NCBI GenBank assembly: GCA_036426205.1
Contig: CM071567.1
Span: forward strand, 296,622,204 to 296,686,203
Length of the DNA stretch: 64,000 nucleotides
Source: Ascaphus truei
Taxonomy: Eukaryota; Chordata; Amphibia; Anura; Ascaphidae
Direction: 5' to 3'
Shown: piece by piece, positions 43,722-55,500 of the stretch
How positions within the stretch are numbered: position 1 is the first letter of the stretch
Layout: every line of letters starts with the position of its first letter
The notes under the pieces: generated by a model
What the model saw: only the letters and a program-made list of their open reading frames with translations
Told to the model about the DNA's origin: nothing
The model's database searches: none
Translations under genes and position numbers: made by a program

Positions 43722-45814
43722 GTAAGTGAACTAAAGAAATGTATTTTATTTAACTTGTTAATTTTTTAAAAACATTTTTTAACATGTGTTTTTTTTTTTG
43801 GTGGTATATAATTTCTTGCCACTGTATGTATGTATGTATATATGTCTAGAGAGATATATACATACAGGGTAAGAAATTATGTTGTTTTAAAAGCTTGATT
43901 TGATGTGTTTTTAAATAATTTGTCTGTGCTGCTATGCTTTATTGTGTGTTTAAAGTATTTTACAATTAGATAGATGTAATTGTTGATATTGTATTGTGTT
44001 CTTGAGGTCAGGGTTAGGCTTCGTTTTGTATTTTGTATTCTTGTTGGTACATATATTTTTTCTCGGGCTAAATTGTTATGTTAAAGGCTTGAAATTGTTA
44101 ATTGTTTAATTGTTAGGGATGGAATGTAAATTGTTTAGGGATGTCATTAATGAATGGTAATTGATTTATGTTTACTGGATTGGATAAAATAGTTTACTTG
44201 TTTGGAGGTATTTCTATTTTGATTGCAATTTTATTGTTAACATTCATTTGTAGAATTTATATGATGCATAGATTGGATGCATCATATATGCAATGTAAAT
44301 GCAATGTATTGATTGCCATTAGAGGTATTTGATTGGCATTTGATGATTGTGATTGTAAGATCAGTTCGGATTATGAAAGGAAATTAATTTTATTGTAGTG
44401 TGTCTTTATGGAGAATTGTTATTTGTAGTACAGTATGGTTTTGATAACCCTTCTACATTTATTTGTATATTGGTTCATCATGTGTGTGTGTATATATATA
44501 TTATATCTCTCTCTCTCTCTGTATATATATATTTGCATGATGAAGTTACTGTACAAATTCATGGGTGAAGGGTGGGTATCGGGCCAGTGTGGCTTAACCC
44601 CTTAATTACCTTTGCGGTTATTATCCGATAAGGTGTTTAAGGGGTTAATTGATATCTGAATGCAATTGCAATGTAGTGTCTTTGTTTTGGCTATGTATTT
44701 TGTGGGCAAGACAAGGATGTTGCTGGCGACGGAGACTTCTTATTGATGAGGTCAGTAGTACTTTATTTATTTGAATATGCTAGTTAATGTTTTTAATAAT
44801 GGGCAAATAATCTATTATCCCTATCTGGATAATAGTTATTTTGCACATTATTGTACTGTAGGTGTTGGGGGGGGGGGTGTATGTATGGAATGTATAGGCC
44901 AGGTTTATTTTTTTTACATTCAGGGTTTGTTCCGTGGTTCTGCGTGGGACCTCTGGAGACCACCTGTGGTTTCCTCGAGTATCTCACGGGTACCAGGCTG
45001 GTGGTTCCATGGGTGACACATGCGGGGATGATGCGGTGGCCTCACATCTGTGGGGGCACCGCAGACCCGTATTCTGCGGGGATGAAGCTGTGTGGTCCCA
45101 CTTCTGTGGGGGTACCGCCGACCCGTAGGTGCGGGGATGAAGATGTGTGGTCCCACTTCTGTGGGGGCACCGCCGACCCGTAGTGAGCACTCGTGAGTTC
45201 CCCAGACCCCCGTGGGAACCACCCGAGGCCCCGCAGACACCTGTGGGTCTGACCCGGGGCTCCCAGACATCCTTGGGCCTACCGTGGGGACCCAATTGTG
45301 GCCCACGGTGACCCAAGGAGACCACCGGGGGGCCATGGTGCTGGCGGGACCCACCAGCAGGCCTCCAGAACCTGTTTGGAAAGGGCTGCTGGTACCCTGT
45401 AAGTCTGTCAGGTGCCCCGCCAGCCCACCGGGGACTCGCGTGGGGCTGCATTATGAACCCTGTTTGTAAAAGGATAAATCTTGTATTTATGGGGGGGCAC
45501 AGGGGGTGGGTAATGTATTTAATAAATATAATGATGTTTATTATGTATCAATGTATTGTTTTTATTGTGGGTACTGGGGGTGGGGGTGGGGGGTCCCCCA
45601 ACGATATGTGGGTAGGCCTCCCTTGTGGGTAGTGAGTGAGGGTGGTTAGGCCACACGGGGTGGGGGGTTTGTGTGGGAGGGTATGTAGGCGTCCCGAGTG
45701 GTGGGTGAGGGTGGGTTAACCCCTTAATGACTGTAGCGGTTAATAACCGCTATGGTGATTAAGGGGTTAGGGGACATTACATTGGATGTTTTCATTCTTG
45801 TGTCTGTTTTGCAG

Positions 45815-45880
45815 CAGCGGAGGGGACATGGGCAGGATGAAGAGGAGGATGGCCTTCATCGTGGCAGCCGGACATGGGTG
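45815..45880 (+). other. exon-like 66-bp unit, arm B'
   Basis: Preceded by a pyrimidine-rich tract and TTTTGCAG, followed by GTGAGTA, both near-consensus splice sites. 22 open codons: RRGHGQDEEEDGLHRGSR then TWV. Copies: arm A (37119-37184, minus) keeps both sites; arm B (about 42401-42465) has a damaged donor (TGTGGAGTA). Related exon-like units lie at 53348-53402 and 56946-56990. Confidence 0.5.
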
Positions 45881-46084
45881 GTGAGTACTATATGTATTTA
45901 ATGTATTTATTGTTGTTTATGTATTTTAAATACACAGGGAGTGTATGTTGTTTATTGCAATGTTTATTGGGGGCAAATGTCCCCAATAAACATACTATTC
46001 TGCCTTAACCCCTTCATTGCCTTAGCGGCTATCCGCTATGGTAATGAAGCAGCATTTATGTATTTTTAATACTATTGTGTGGGA

Positions 46085-46700
46085 GCAGGGGGCCCCCTGA
46101 GCTGAACCGCATTGATTTGTGGCTCAGAGACCCCCTGCTTCCCGAGTTACAGGCCCCGGTTTGGGGCATCGGTTACAGTGTCGCCGCCATATTTATAGCG
46201 GGCACGTCGCGAATGGGACGCTATAAAGAGGGCGGCGACACTGTCACCCGATGACACATTCCGGGGCCTGTAACTCGGGAAGCAGGGGGTCCCTGGTCCA
46301 CACAGTGATGCGGTTCAGCTCGGGGGACCCCCTGCTCACTGTACAGTATTATTAAATAAATATTCATGCTGCTTCGCTACCATAGCAGATACCCTGTAAG
46401 GTAAGGAATGAGTCTTTATTGATATGTGTGTTTTACTCATAGTGTAGATGTGCAGAGGGTCTCCGGAGCTGAACCGGTTTGGTTTTAGGTCTGGGGACCC
46501 CCTGCTTCCCGAGATACAGGCCCCTTTAGGGGGTGCCGGTATCCCTCTGCTTGGTTTACATGCCGTGGTCACGTGATTGGGACCTTTAAATGCAGAGGGA
46601 TACCGGCACCTCATAAAGGGAAGCAGGGGAAGGGAAGGGAAGCAGGGGGTCCTCGGACCTGAAACCAACGCGGTTCAGTTCCGGAGACCCCCTGCACATG
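46085..46700. repeat. two GCAGGGGGTCTC hairpin modules
   Basis: 46085-46336 and 46450-46696 are each imperfect inverted repeats beginning GCAGGGGG(C/T)..CCGAGCTGAACCG and ending in the complement. A third copy is at 57458-57700 in the second foldback element, which ties the two elements together. Confidence 0.75.
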
Positions 46701-47009
46701 TACACTAGGAGTAAAAGTTGTTTAAAAATACTTTATTTTCTGCCGATGTTTGCGCTGAGAGAGCGGCTTGTCTCTTTCTGCTGCAAACATCTATCGGCAC
46801 AAAAGGCCTATCGGAAGGCTTATCGGGAGCCAGGCTGTATCGGCACAGGCTCATCGGCAGCTTTGCTTTCGCAGTGCTTCGGCAGGGATCGGAAGGATTC
46901 GGCCCTTACTGAATACTGCGAGGGCAAATCGCCAAAAAAGGCCTATCGGCCACCTATCCGCCACACTTGGCAAAAATATTTTATCGGGGCTTACTGCATC
47001 GAGCCCATA

Positions 47010-47633
47010 GTTTCTTAAAATGCAATATTATATGCCACCAAAACTGCACATTAAAATAACTGTAGTCTGTGTGCTAATAGACAAACTTACATCTATTGTC
47101 TAGCACACCATACTTAGAACCTTTCAGTGGCCCTTATTCTATATGCTGTGAAGATGTGTTCCAAGGCTGGAGAAGATTTAAGCCCTATACAAGCTAGTTT
47201 TAGAGTACATTGAATAGGGGACTAGAATTGAAATGTGAGGCCAGCATAAATAGAGAACTACAAGCAAAATCATAAATCTGCTATCTTTGTGGGGGATTGA
47301 TATAAAAAAACAAAGATAATGAATGCCAGCAAATCTCACATAACACTGTAGACAATAAAGCATATATTCGGAAAACCAGCATTCTTATCTCATATATAGT
47401 GTATAATGTATGCTCTCATTAATTCCATATTCATAAAAAATATTTCAATATTTGTGGTATAAAAAACTGTAATTGAAAATATTAATAAAAATGTATTAAA
47501 TATTATCTGAGAAGTCATTCTGTTATTAATGCACAACCTATTTTGATATGTTTACATGTGAGAACCATGATTGATATCCTGCTCTGGTCAGAGTTATTAA
47601 TGCATTCATTATTTCACATGATGTATGCATGTA
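47010..47633. other. no gene recognised
   Basis: AT-rich sequence outside the giant foldback; no motif. Confidence 0.45.
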
Positions 47634-47738
47634 TATCTTTATTTATATAGCAACATCCAGGTACCTAGCACTTCACAGCAGTAATACACATGACCTAATA
47701 AGTATAGACCCTAACGGTATAATTTCTAAGTCCCCGCG

Positions 47739-47955
47739 CATGCGCGGGAACAACTAACAGAGATTGCGAAAAATTTCTAAGTGTCAACGCATGCGCAATG
47801 AGTATAGACCCGAACGGTATAATCTCTAAGTCCCCGCGCATGCGCGGTACTAACTATGCGTCTGGAACGATACAGCAATATTTTCTAACATGTCGCGCAT
47901 GCGCAATGGATAAAGACCGTTTGTAATTATCTCTAAGTCCCCGCGCATGCGCAGT
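47739..47955. promoter_or_regulatory. array of five NRF1-like palindromes
   Basis: CGCGCATGCGCGG/A, ACGCATGCGCAA, CGCGCATGCGCGG, CGCGCATGCGCAA, CGCGCATGCGCAG recur every 45-60 bases within an imperfect repeat TAAGTCCCCGCGCATGCGC. NRF1 binds GCGCATGCGC. Motif evidence only. Confidence 0.65.
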
Positions 47956-48219
47956 AGCCACCCCAACCGGAGCATACGATTTTTAGTTATAAAAACTGCT
48001 CCCAAAGCCCTAAAACCACAGGGAAAAGTGTTAACTGAAGGTATGACACTAGGGAATTGACTGATAGTGTGTCTAATCAGTATATAAGTACCTTATGGAG
48101 TGAGTTTAGGTGTAAACACACTGCGCATGTGCAACAGCTGTTAATAATTAATTTTGCAATTAGGGCACTGCCAGGGTATAAAAAGGTTCAGACCTCACTG
48201 CCCCAGTAAAAATTTGTCC

Positions 48220-48262
48220 CTGAGGAAGCTCCTTTGCTGGAGGGAAACGCGCGTTGGACGCG
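48220..48262 (+). ncRNA. hammerhead-ribozyme-like core
   Basis: CTGAGGA, stem CTCC-TTTGCT-GGAG, GGAAAC, followed by the perfect hairpin GCGCG-TTGGA-CGCGC. Core boxes intact. Confidence 0.6.
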
Positions 48263-49010
48263 CAATGTTGTCAGTCTCCTACTTGGAGCTGTTTTAATGT
48301 AGTGTCAGCAGTCTCCTGGCTCTAACTGTGTTGATCCCATTAGTTAATTATTTATTCTTTAATTTATAGTGAGTGTGCCTGCTTTCCTTGCACAGCACTG
48401 CTGTTTCTGGCAGGTCTATGCTGCAGTGTATGTATCACCATTATCACTGCACTTGCCAGCTTTATCACTCTAGCACTCTTACTTTAATACACTTAAGTCT
48501 TTATTATAGTGCGCAGTGCTGGTTGTTCTAGCAAGGTAGCTGAACATTTAACACATTGGCAACTCACCTGTGTACATCTATATACTTTTATTTTTTGGGT
48601 CTAACCGTTGCTCCAGAGGGGTTAACACCCTGACTTCTAGCAACCTGTGTCCTCTTATCCCACCATTATTTAGTGGTTTAATGGGATAGTATATACTTAT
48701 AATAGACGACACGGCTGCCTGATATTGTTGATTTAATATATTTTTAATTCACATTACACATTACTTTGGTAATATATGTTTTAAGTAAATTTATTAAAAG
48801 CTAATTTTTACACTGTTTTGGTGTGCATTTAAGTGAATTCTTTTAGGGAGCACATCCATTTTGTGTTTCCCTTCACCTTTTCTAATAATATAACACATAG
48901 TGGGAATACAGTAAGTGCTTCAGACATGAGAGTAACAATAGGAAAGAGTTTACAATCTAAGTGATAAGTTTGAAGAATTTACAGAGACAGTAGGAAAGTG
49001 TTATGGTAAG

Positions 49011-49379
49011 TGCATCTGCAAGGGGTCAAGGTCCGTGCATCTGAGATGTATGATGAAAAGAGGCAAGCACCATTTACATCAAAGGGTAGTCATGAGTAGG
49101 ACAATGGTTAATGTAGTAAAAATTCAATGGATGAAATGCACCCTGACGCTAATAACATGAAGAACTTTACTGCCTTATAAATCCATCTTAGCTTGACACG
49201 GAGGAAACATAATATAGAAGTGTATTTAATGCAATATTATTTTTATGTTTTCTTTTACTCCCACCAATATATAATTAAATCTGCATTCCAATATTGAATA
49301 TATTAAAGTCTTAGATTTGCATAATTTTAAAATGTGCAATATTTTTCATACTAATCATTTCACCTCCCCGGGTACTAGG
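49011..49379. other. no gene recognised
   Basis: AT-rich, no motif. Confidence 0.45.
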
Positions 49380-49704
49380 GCTTCCATCGCTGGTGGACAC
49401 AGGGTTTCTTCCACAGGGGTAATATAGTAAGTAAAAATAGACATCATGCAGTATATAGCTGTTATGTCTAAGTGTTCATGCATCACAATAACACACTACT
49501 TGTTGCTACTGAACAATCCTTCTGTATTGCTGATGACAGGTAGTCATTCTCCTGATTACCTCAGACTGCTACGTGTCTGTCTATGCCCTGATATTATCCA
49601 AACTGGATCTCACTCTACTTCCTGTTTCAGAAGTCAGAGTGGTGACATCACAGCATCACATGACAGTGACTAGGAAGTACCCAATACACCACATCTCCCC
49701 CCTT
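49380..49704 (-). mobile_element. Gypsy 3' LTR and polypurine tract, minus strand
   Basis: Minus strand: AAGGGGGGAGA (49704-49694) is the polypurine tract, directly followed by TGTGGTGTATTGGGTAC (from 49693), a TG-starting LTR. Its far end is uncertain, near 49380. A different Gypsy family from the CTACA-ended LTRs. Confidence 0.6.
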
Positions 49705-49978
49705 CTCATAAACACACATAGAACATAAACAAAAATAACCAACAATAATAACAGTATCTATCTACATAACCCAACTATATAAAGTTCGAAGTTAATCTTC
49801 CCCTGAGTAGGTGTCTGAAAGCTCTTCTCGTGGTCTCACACTCTTTCTATTGGAGCTTGTCTTCCGATGTGGTTTGCTGAAACAACGGATCCACTCTTCC
49901 ATTTGCAATCATTCATGTGGTCGCCGCTCCCGGGCCGGTTGTGCTGCTACTTCTTCTCTGGGATCATCCTCCCAGTGC

Positions 49979-51393
49979 TCATTCCTGTACTTCTAGATCC
50001 ATCACTGTGCATCTTCTGCCTGTACTGGTTCCTCTTGCCTCGGGCCGGTGCAATACCGGTTGCTCCACTGTCGAGTTCTTTGGTATGTGATAGTCTGGGT
50101 CATACCACACGTCACTCCAAATATCTGTCTGGCTGGGTCTGTTCACCTGTTCTGAGGAACTGTTCGCTGTAGGCCCGTATCTGATTTGATCCCTGTGGCG
50201 TCTGGTGGAAAGACCATCTTCCGTGGTCACTACATACATTTTTGGTCCCAAAATTCTTGTGACTGTAGCAGCCTTGAATCTGTAGGTGGTGCCATACATC
50301 TGTACCCATACCGCCTCCCCTGGGACAAGGGATTTGGAGTTAGGGCCCCGTTGCATGTGCACGAAACACTGTCTCTTCTATCGTGTACAGTTTGAGAAGA
50401 TCAAGCTTGGTTTGTGGATGATGCCCGAGCATGAGTTGAGCAGGCAAGACCCCTGTTGTTGCATGGGGTGTTCTGTACGCCAGTAAAAAGGTCTCTAAAT
50501 TATCTGTCAATTGTGAATGTGTGGTCTTTATGGCTTGTAACGAGTTCTTGAAGGTTTGAACCAATCTTTCGGCCTGGCCATTCGTGGCCGGGTGGTATGG
50601 TGCAGATATTTGGTGGACAGTGCAAAACTCTTTTAGAAAGTTTTTGAACTCTTCCATCGTAAACTGCGGTTGATTGTCTAACTCTAGGGGATAAACCGAA
50701 CATCGCAAACAGTCTCTGTAATGCTTTGATCGTGACAGCTGTTGTAACTGTCTTTATTTTCACCACCACTGGCCATTTGGAGTGTGCGTCGACCACGATC
50801 AAGTATGATGCACCGTCTATTGGCCCAGCAAAATCAATATGAATGCGGTGCCGTGGGGTATTTGGCCACACCCACGGTTGGACTGTCCCTCTCGGTAGTT
50901 GCCTCGCTGACTGGGCACCCGGAGACAAAGCTTTCAATGTCTTGATCAATACCTGGCCACCATATGTGGCTTGCTGCTTCTTACGGACCATGACGGGATG
51001 TCCATTATGTAGTAGTTGCAATGCTTATGACTGCATGCTGTGTGGAACCACAACTCTCTCTCCCCACATGAGGCAATAATCCGTGGTGGTCAGTTCCAGA
51101 TGGCAAAGTTTATATGGTTTCAAGTTGGATGCTACGGTTTGAGGCCATCCACCCTTTACGAAGTGCATAACGGTGCAGAGCATGTCATCCCTCTGTGTTT
51201 CCTTAGCGAGTAACTGCGGGGTCAATGTATTCGTAGTCGCATAATGGCAACGTTGTTGCTGAATTTTGTTTTTTTTCTTGAAGTGGTAGTCGGGACATAG
51301 CAATATCAATGTAATGTAAAGGATCACTAATTGGTAGATCTGTGCAGACACTCTTGCTCCTAATAATAAACAGCTGCGTTGATAATTAAACAC
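49979..51393 (-). pseudogene. Gypsy integrase, minus strand, broken
   Basis: Four overlapping minus-strand frames cover integrase in order. 51393-51025: linker to integrase (TLTPQLLAKETQRDDML, then VVPHSMQS). 51021-50500: HNGHPVMVRKKQQATYGG, RIHIDFAGPIDGASYLIVVD (first catalytic D) and SKWPVV. 50708-50340: DNQPQFTMEEFKNFL (second D) and ISAPYHPATNGQAERLVQTF (third E), LLAYRTPHATTG. 50362-49979: PGEAVWVQMYG with ILGPKMYVV, the GPY/F C-terminal module. Integrase would join element DNA to the host genome. At least two frameshifts; the upstream end is cut at about 51270. Confidence 0.9.
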
Positions 51394-51399
51394 TGCTGG

Positions 51400-52790
51400 A
51401 ACCTCCTACATAAGGCTACGGCTCCGTTGTCTGCGCTGCACGCGCGCTTGCCAGGCTGGTGGCACATGCAGCTCTGAACCCCGGTCTGCAGTGACCTTCA
51501 GGGGAAAAAATGGGGGGGGGGAGCATGATGTAGGCGTGGTGGGCGGCGTGACCATGATGTCACCCAGCAGGTTCACCCTCATTGGCTGAACCGCCAGGGG
51601 GCATGGCCACCGCGCTCGTCACCAGCATTGAGCTCAATTTTCCTGGCTTCAACATAAATCTGGCTGAGCGGCGGCCACCCCTTGTAGTGGGCCCGGCCCC
51701 ATTGAGGGGCGGCTCTTGTCCCTGTAACGCCTGCCATAACAGGCGCTGCAGCAGGCAGCGGGCACTGGCCTAAGTAAAAACAAAGGAGACCGAAACTAAA
51801 CAATACACTGTATTAGGCAATAGTAGCAGAGTTCTCTAATAAAGAAGCCTGCAGCTTAGTAGTATAACATGAATATAATCATGGTCAGGAATAGGCACCT
51901 CAGGGGTTAATAAATGTAGTATAGTCAACTCCCTGAATAAAGCACCACAGTGTAACCCACAAAAAGGACGATACCCCAAAATAGGCTGGTATATTAGATG
52001 TAAAAACCTATTGACAGATATTGTATCAATTGAACACTGCTCTGGATAATGCCAGATTATAATACTGAAGTCTGGAATGGATGCAGTGAACAAGGGGTAT
52101 GCAGGTAGACCGAGTATATGTTTGCGCAGTTACACAGTACAGAGATCGTAAGTGCCTTAAAAATATCTATCCCCCTTGGAGGTGTGCTCCGTAGGACCGT
52201 CTGATCGTAACCAGAAGCATATATTGTGCCGGAGCAAGGCAGGGTGAGCACTCCCATGTGGGTCTGCGATTTAAGTGATCAGCCTTGCACGTGATCAGAA
52301 GTGCCGATGTGCGCTTTGTGGCGAGGAGAATGCTTTGTCAAGACCAGTAGGAGGGGGGGGGGGGGGTGTCCCATAGCACTGAGTAAGTTTAAATAGTGGC
52401 ACCAATTGATTTATTGCCTGCTTTAACCCTTCCATTGCCACACACATGCACAGTCAGTAGAAACCTGTGCTTGATTGTTTTAAGTCGTTCTCTGCATTAT
52501 AATAGTAGTACTAGTACTGAGGTGAATTATAATGCAAATTGGTATAATGATAATGCATACCAGGTAAGTTAAGATGCAATTATAGCATGTTGTGATACAT
52601 CAGAATCATTCTTCTATTGTTGTACTGCTAGTACTCAAAACTGGAGTGATTGTAACAATTGAGTAGAACATACTGTATCTTGTTAATGATAAAGTGCAGT
52701 GCTGTTCTAACTCTCTGTTGTACAATAATGAAATGGATAGATAAAATGCATGTGGTGAACAACAGTGGGTAAATGTTTATCTGAGTTCAG
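51400..52790. other. no gene recognised
   Basis: 51420-51780 is CpG-rich, with frames on both strands that lack motifs. 51840-52260 is AT-rich and similar in style to PLE terminal sequence, without a hammerhead core. 52351-52368 is a run of G. Confidence 0.4.
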
Positions 52791-52808
52791 ATATCCACAG
52801 TCCCTTAT

Positions 52809-53160
52809 TCAGTCAAGGTGGTTACTGTGATGCTGATGCTTCTGTAAGTGTTCGGTGCAAGTGGAATAAGTTCCCCTGTCACTATTTATGGTGAAGGGAA
52901 TTCCAAAGCTTGGGATTAACTCTTTTAAAAGTCTTTTGCATAGTATAATTGTGTCTGTGTGTACGCACGGATAGGCTTTAATCCAGCCAGAGAAAATGTC
53001 CAGTACAATAAAAACATATTCACATTTACAACATTTAGACATTTATACTGTATAAAATCAATTTGCAAGTTTACAAATGGTCCCCACGGTGGGGATGGGC
53101 AGCCTGTCTGATTTTAACTGCGTTGCCCACCTCGTGTACCTGACAAATAGGGCTTTTGTT
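52809..53160 (-). pseudogene. endogenous-retrovirus-type integrase fragment
   Basis: Minus-strand frame 53042-52809 contains YVFIVLDIFSGWIKAYPC (first catalytic Asp), a lysine/leucine-rich helix and GIPFTINSDRGTY (second Asp block). A frameshifted zinc-finger-proximal piece with CQVHEVGNA lies at 53150-53080. The order and the FSGW and NSDRGT blocks point to a retroviral rather than Gypsy integrase. It ends at 52809 with no third catalytic block. Old and broken. Confidence 0.7.
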
Positions 53161-53347
53161 TTTTACAGTATTGCTGTACCAGAGCAGTATACCAACATTT
53201 TATAATCTAAACAATAATTATCCCTTTTGCCAGAGCGAGATATACCATATATTGGTCAAGCAAGGTGGGGTAAAAGGATCTCTGGTGTTACAAGGCGGCA
53301 GTCCGGAGAGCACCAGAGTCCATCAGGGTATAATAGGTTCTACTTAC

Positions 53348-53402
53348 CTCTGCCCAATGAAGGCTATCCTCATCTTCCTTCTCATCTTCCTCCCCGTACT
53401 CT
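53348..53402 (-). other. exon-like acidic unit, left arm
   Basis: Minus strand: acceptor-like CTGCCCACAG, then EYGEEDEKEDEDSLHWAE, then AG-GTAAGTA (53347-53341). Confidence 0.45.
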
Positions 53403-53983
53403 GTGGGCAGCAGAATTAAAATAAAAATCAAACTACTGGCTACTAATCCCTTAATCACCTTAGCGGTTACTAACCGCTATTGTAATTAAGGGGTTAACCC
53501 CTCTCCCGCTACCTACCCAGGAGACCTAACCACCCTACTCAGGGAAATTAGCCACACCCCCTCTATCCATTGATTGGCACAGTGTTTAAACCATGCACAT
53601 AATATGGCCATAGTTTGCCACAATGGCAATGAATCGGCAAGCTAAAAAATAAAACAGGCACAAAATAAAACACATGACAATTAAATATAAGCAAGCATTT
53701 CACAATAAAGCCATTGATTGTGCCTGTGGTAAATAATGCCACCAATATGGGCATGGATTGCCACACTGACAATGAATAGGCAAGCAAAAAAATACATAAC
53801 ACAAAATACAATACATTACATTTAAATAAATACAAACATTTGCCAAAAAAATTCATTGCTTGTCACTGTGATCACCTATAGCCAGAAAGGTGTATATAAG
53901 CCCATTGGCAGTCAATGGTCAACCTAAAAAAATATACATAATTAAATAAAAGCCAATCAATATCTTTCTTACCTTTGCTCTCT

Positions 53984-54052
53984 CTACCCTGAGAATCCTA
54001 CGACAGCAGCAACCTCTTGATCTTCAGCGCAATTCTCCACAACAGCCGATGC
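53984..54052 (-). other. conserved C-terminus-like frame, left arm
   Basis: ASAVVENCAEDQEVAAVVG then FSG and TAG. The right arm at 55624-55686 reads ASAVEEHFVEGREVTAGVGG and TGA in the same phase. Confidence 0.4.
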
Positions 54053-54119
54053 TGGTACTCAACCAATCGAATTGAGGGTGTAACATTTGGCACTCAAATG
54101 TGACCTCACGGGTCTTATA

Positions 54120-54193
54120 CAGACGGGCCAATGAGTATTCTAAAGCTTGCCTTAAACTAGCCCGGTTACATGTTGGGTACATGCTGGGTGTAA
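54120..54193. repeat. hairpin at the foldback centre
   Basis: CTTGCCTTAAACTAGCCCGG facing an imperfect complement near 54175-54200, with GGGTACATGCTGGGT between. The same GTACC-CAGCATGTAC sequence is at 55400-55425 beyond the insertions. Confidence 0.55.
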
Positions 54194-54370
54194 CCTGGCT
54201 TGTTTAAGGCAAGTTTAAGGCATTTCTGCATTGACAAATGACCCATTGGATTAAAACAGCAGGGGTCCCTGGCAGTCCCATTCATTTGAATGGGACTACC
54301 AGGGACCCCTGCTGTTAATCTGATGGGACATTAGTCAATGCAGAAATGCCTTAAACTTGCCTTAAACTAG
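54194..54370. mobile_element. hairpin MITE
   Basis: AAGGCATTTCTGCATTGAC ... GTCAATGCAGAAATGCCTT arms of about 75 bp around CATTTGAATG. Contains CAGCAGGGGTCCCTGG and its complement; same family as 31349-31597. Confidence 0.8.
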
Positions 54371-55385
54371 AAAACAACTAAAGAGGTATCTCAACACTCA
54401 ACCCCATACCTTTTGAATTGTAGACTGAGGTGCACAGGGTTAAAGATATATATAGCACAACACGTTAACTCTAGGATAATGAAAAGAACCCAGTTAACTG
54501 CACTCAGAGTAGTATTAGTAGCTAAAGTAGCCTGGGATGCCAATTGTCCCACTAAGTGGAGTGAAGTCACCCCTACCTAACGACACAATAAAGTGAGTCA
54601 GAGCTCACAAAACCAATAATTCTAAAAAATAAAAAATATTTATTCTTACAACCACGACGTCTTAAAATTTACAAAACAAACAAATTACTAAAATCCCCTA
54701 CGGGGTGTTTAATAGCGAGACCTAACAAGTGTAAGTAGTTAATGAGATAAAGCTCAAATAATGAGATTAATAGCCTCAACATACACTTGTAATATAGATG
54801 CAGTGGGTGGTACGTAGTAAAGAATATCCAATATTGGTATAATGACCTAATTGGCACACAGTATATGAAGCATCAAGTGACATTCAAAACCCAATGTAAA
54901 GTCAGTCCAGCATTAGTGCTAAGTATATTCAAGTTCACATGTATACATATCCATCTGGGTATGTGCAGTATGGCCACACAGAAGAAATAGTAGAGACCTG
55001 ACTACACAGTTGCCAAGTAATTACACCTGTAATCACATATGATCACATCAGTTGGTGACCAGAATAATCACTCTTACTTCAATAATAAACATGAATGTTA
55101 GAATCAACATAATTAGGATTACACTATCACACTTAGTAGCTGTACCGAAAATGTCTTATTAGCCAAGGCTGTTAGTAAATTACCCTCTTCGGCATGAAAG
55201 CGCTAGGTCTGTAACATAATAGGGCAAATCTTAAAACCAAGTGTGTCTCAATATGTGATACTACGTTACCAGCCCCGAGTATGCACTGCATGTGTCTCAC
55301 GATCCAACACCCTTAGAGACGCCAGCGTAGTGACGTCATCAACCCTACGCACGTTTTGTATGTATCACATACATCATCAGGGGGA
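54371..55385 (-). mobile_element. PLE pseudo-LTR, minus strand, in the foldback centre
   Basis: Minus strand starts with a hammerhead-like core (55382-55343) and continues AT-rich to the tail near 54375. ACTAG occurs at both sides (about 54366 and 55387). No coding sequence. Confidence 0.6.
55343..55382 (-). ncRNA. hammerhead-like core with mutated box
   Basis: CTGATGA, T, perfect stem GTATGT-GAT-ACATAC, then AAAACGTGCG. The canonical CUGAUGA is present but the G of GAAAC is A, which would inactivate a hammerhead. Confidence 0.55.
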
Positions 55386-55500
55386 GGACTAGACCTAGCA
55401 TGTACCCAGCATGTACCGGGGTCTTTTTGGCGATTGCCACTGGTTTGTGCTAGAAAAACCGTCGGCACTACAGTATATAAGGCCTGTCTGTCTCATTTGA

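Larger units (their letters stand above)
35970..47009. mobile_element. giant composite foldback element
   Basis: Ends are complementary: GGGCCTCATGCAGTAAGCCCCGATAA (split here as GGGCCTCATGCAGTAAGC and CCCGATAA) at the left and its near complement at 46980-47005, with ATA on both outer sides. Order: arm A (35970-39720), core (39720-39915), arm B (39915-42545, lacking the outer 1 kb or so), partial arm A' (42546-43060), core' (43060-43260, inverted relative to the first core), arm B' (43260-47009). Arms A/A' are reverse complements of B/B'. Inside each full arm are the same modules in order: small charged ORF, splice-donor-like site, TATG/TA-rich stretch, GAGA microsatellite, AACCCCTTAAT hairpins, GC-rich 400-bp block and a 66-bp exon-like unit. 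No transposase recognised. Confidence 0.75.
47700..48888 (+). mobile_element. PLE pseudo-LTR fragment with promoter-like array
   Basis: Homologous from 48236 on to the arms of the palindrome at 5107-6579. Contains an NRF1-like array (47739-47955), a TATAAAAA at 48178, a hammerhead-like core (48220-48262) and the tail TAAGTAAATTTATTAAAAG. No coding sequence. Confidence 0.75.
47634..49010 (-). mobile_element. L2/SINE-like tail split by a PLE pseudo-LTR
   Basis: TTTATTTATATAGCAACATCC and AGCACTTCACAGCAGTAATACAC (47637-47690) resume after the insertion as ATAACACATAGTGGGAATA, AAGTGCTTCAGACATGA and GTTTACAATCTAAG (48888-48962), the continuous order of a well-known frog LINE/SINE tail on the minus strand. 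CTAATAA repeats at both junctions. Confidence 0.65.
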
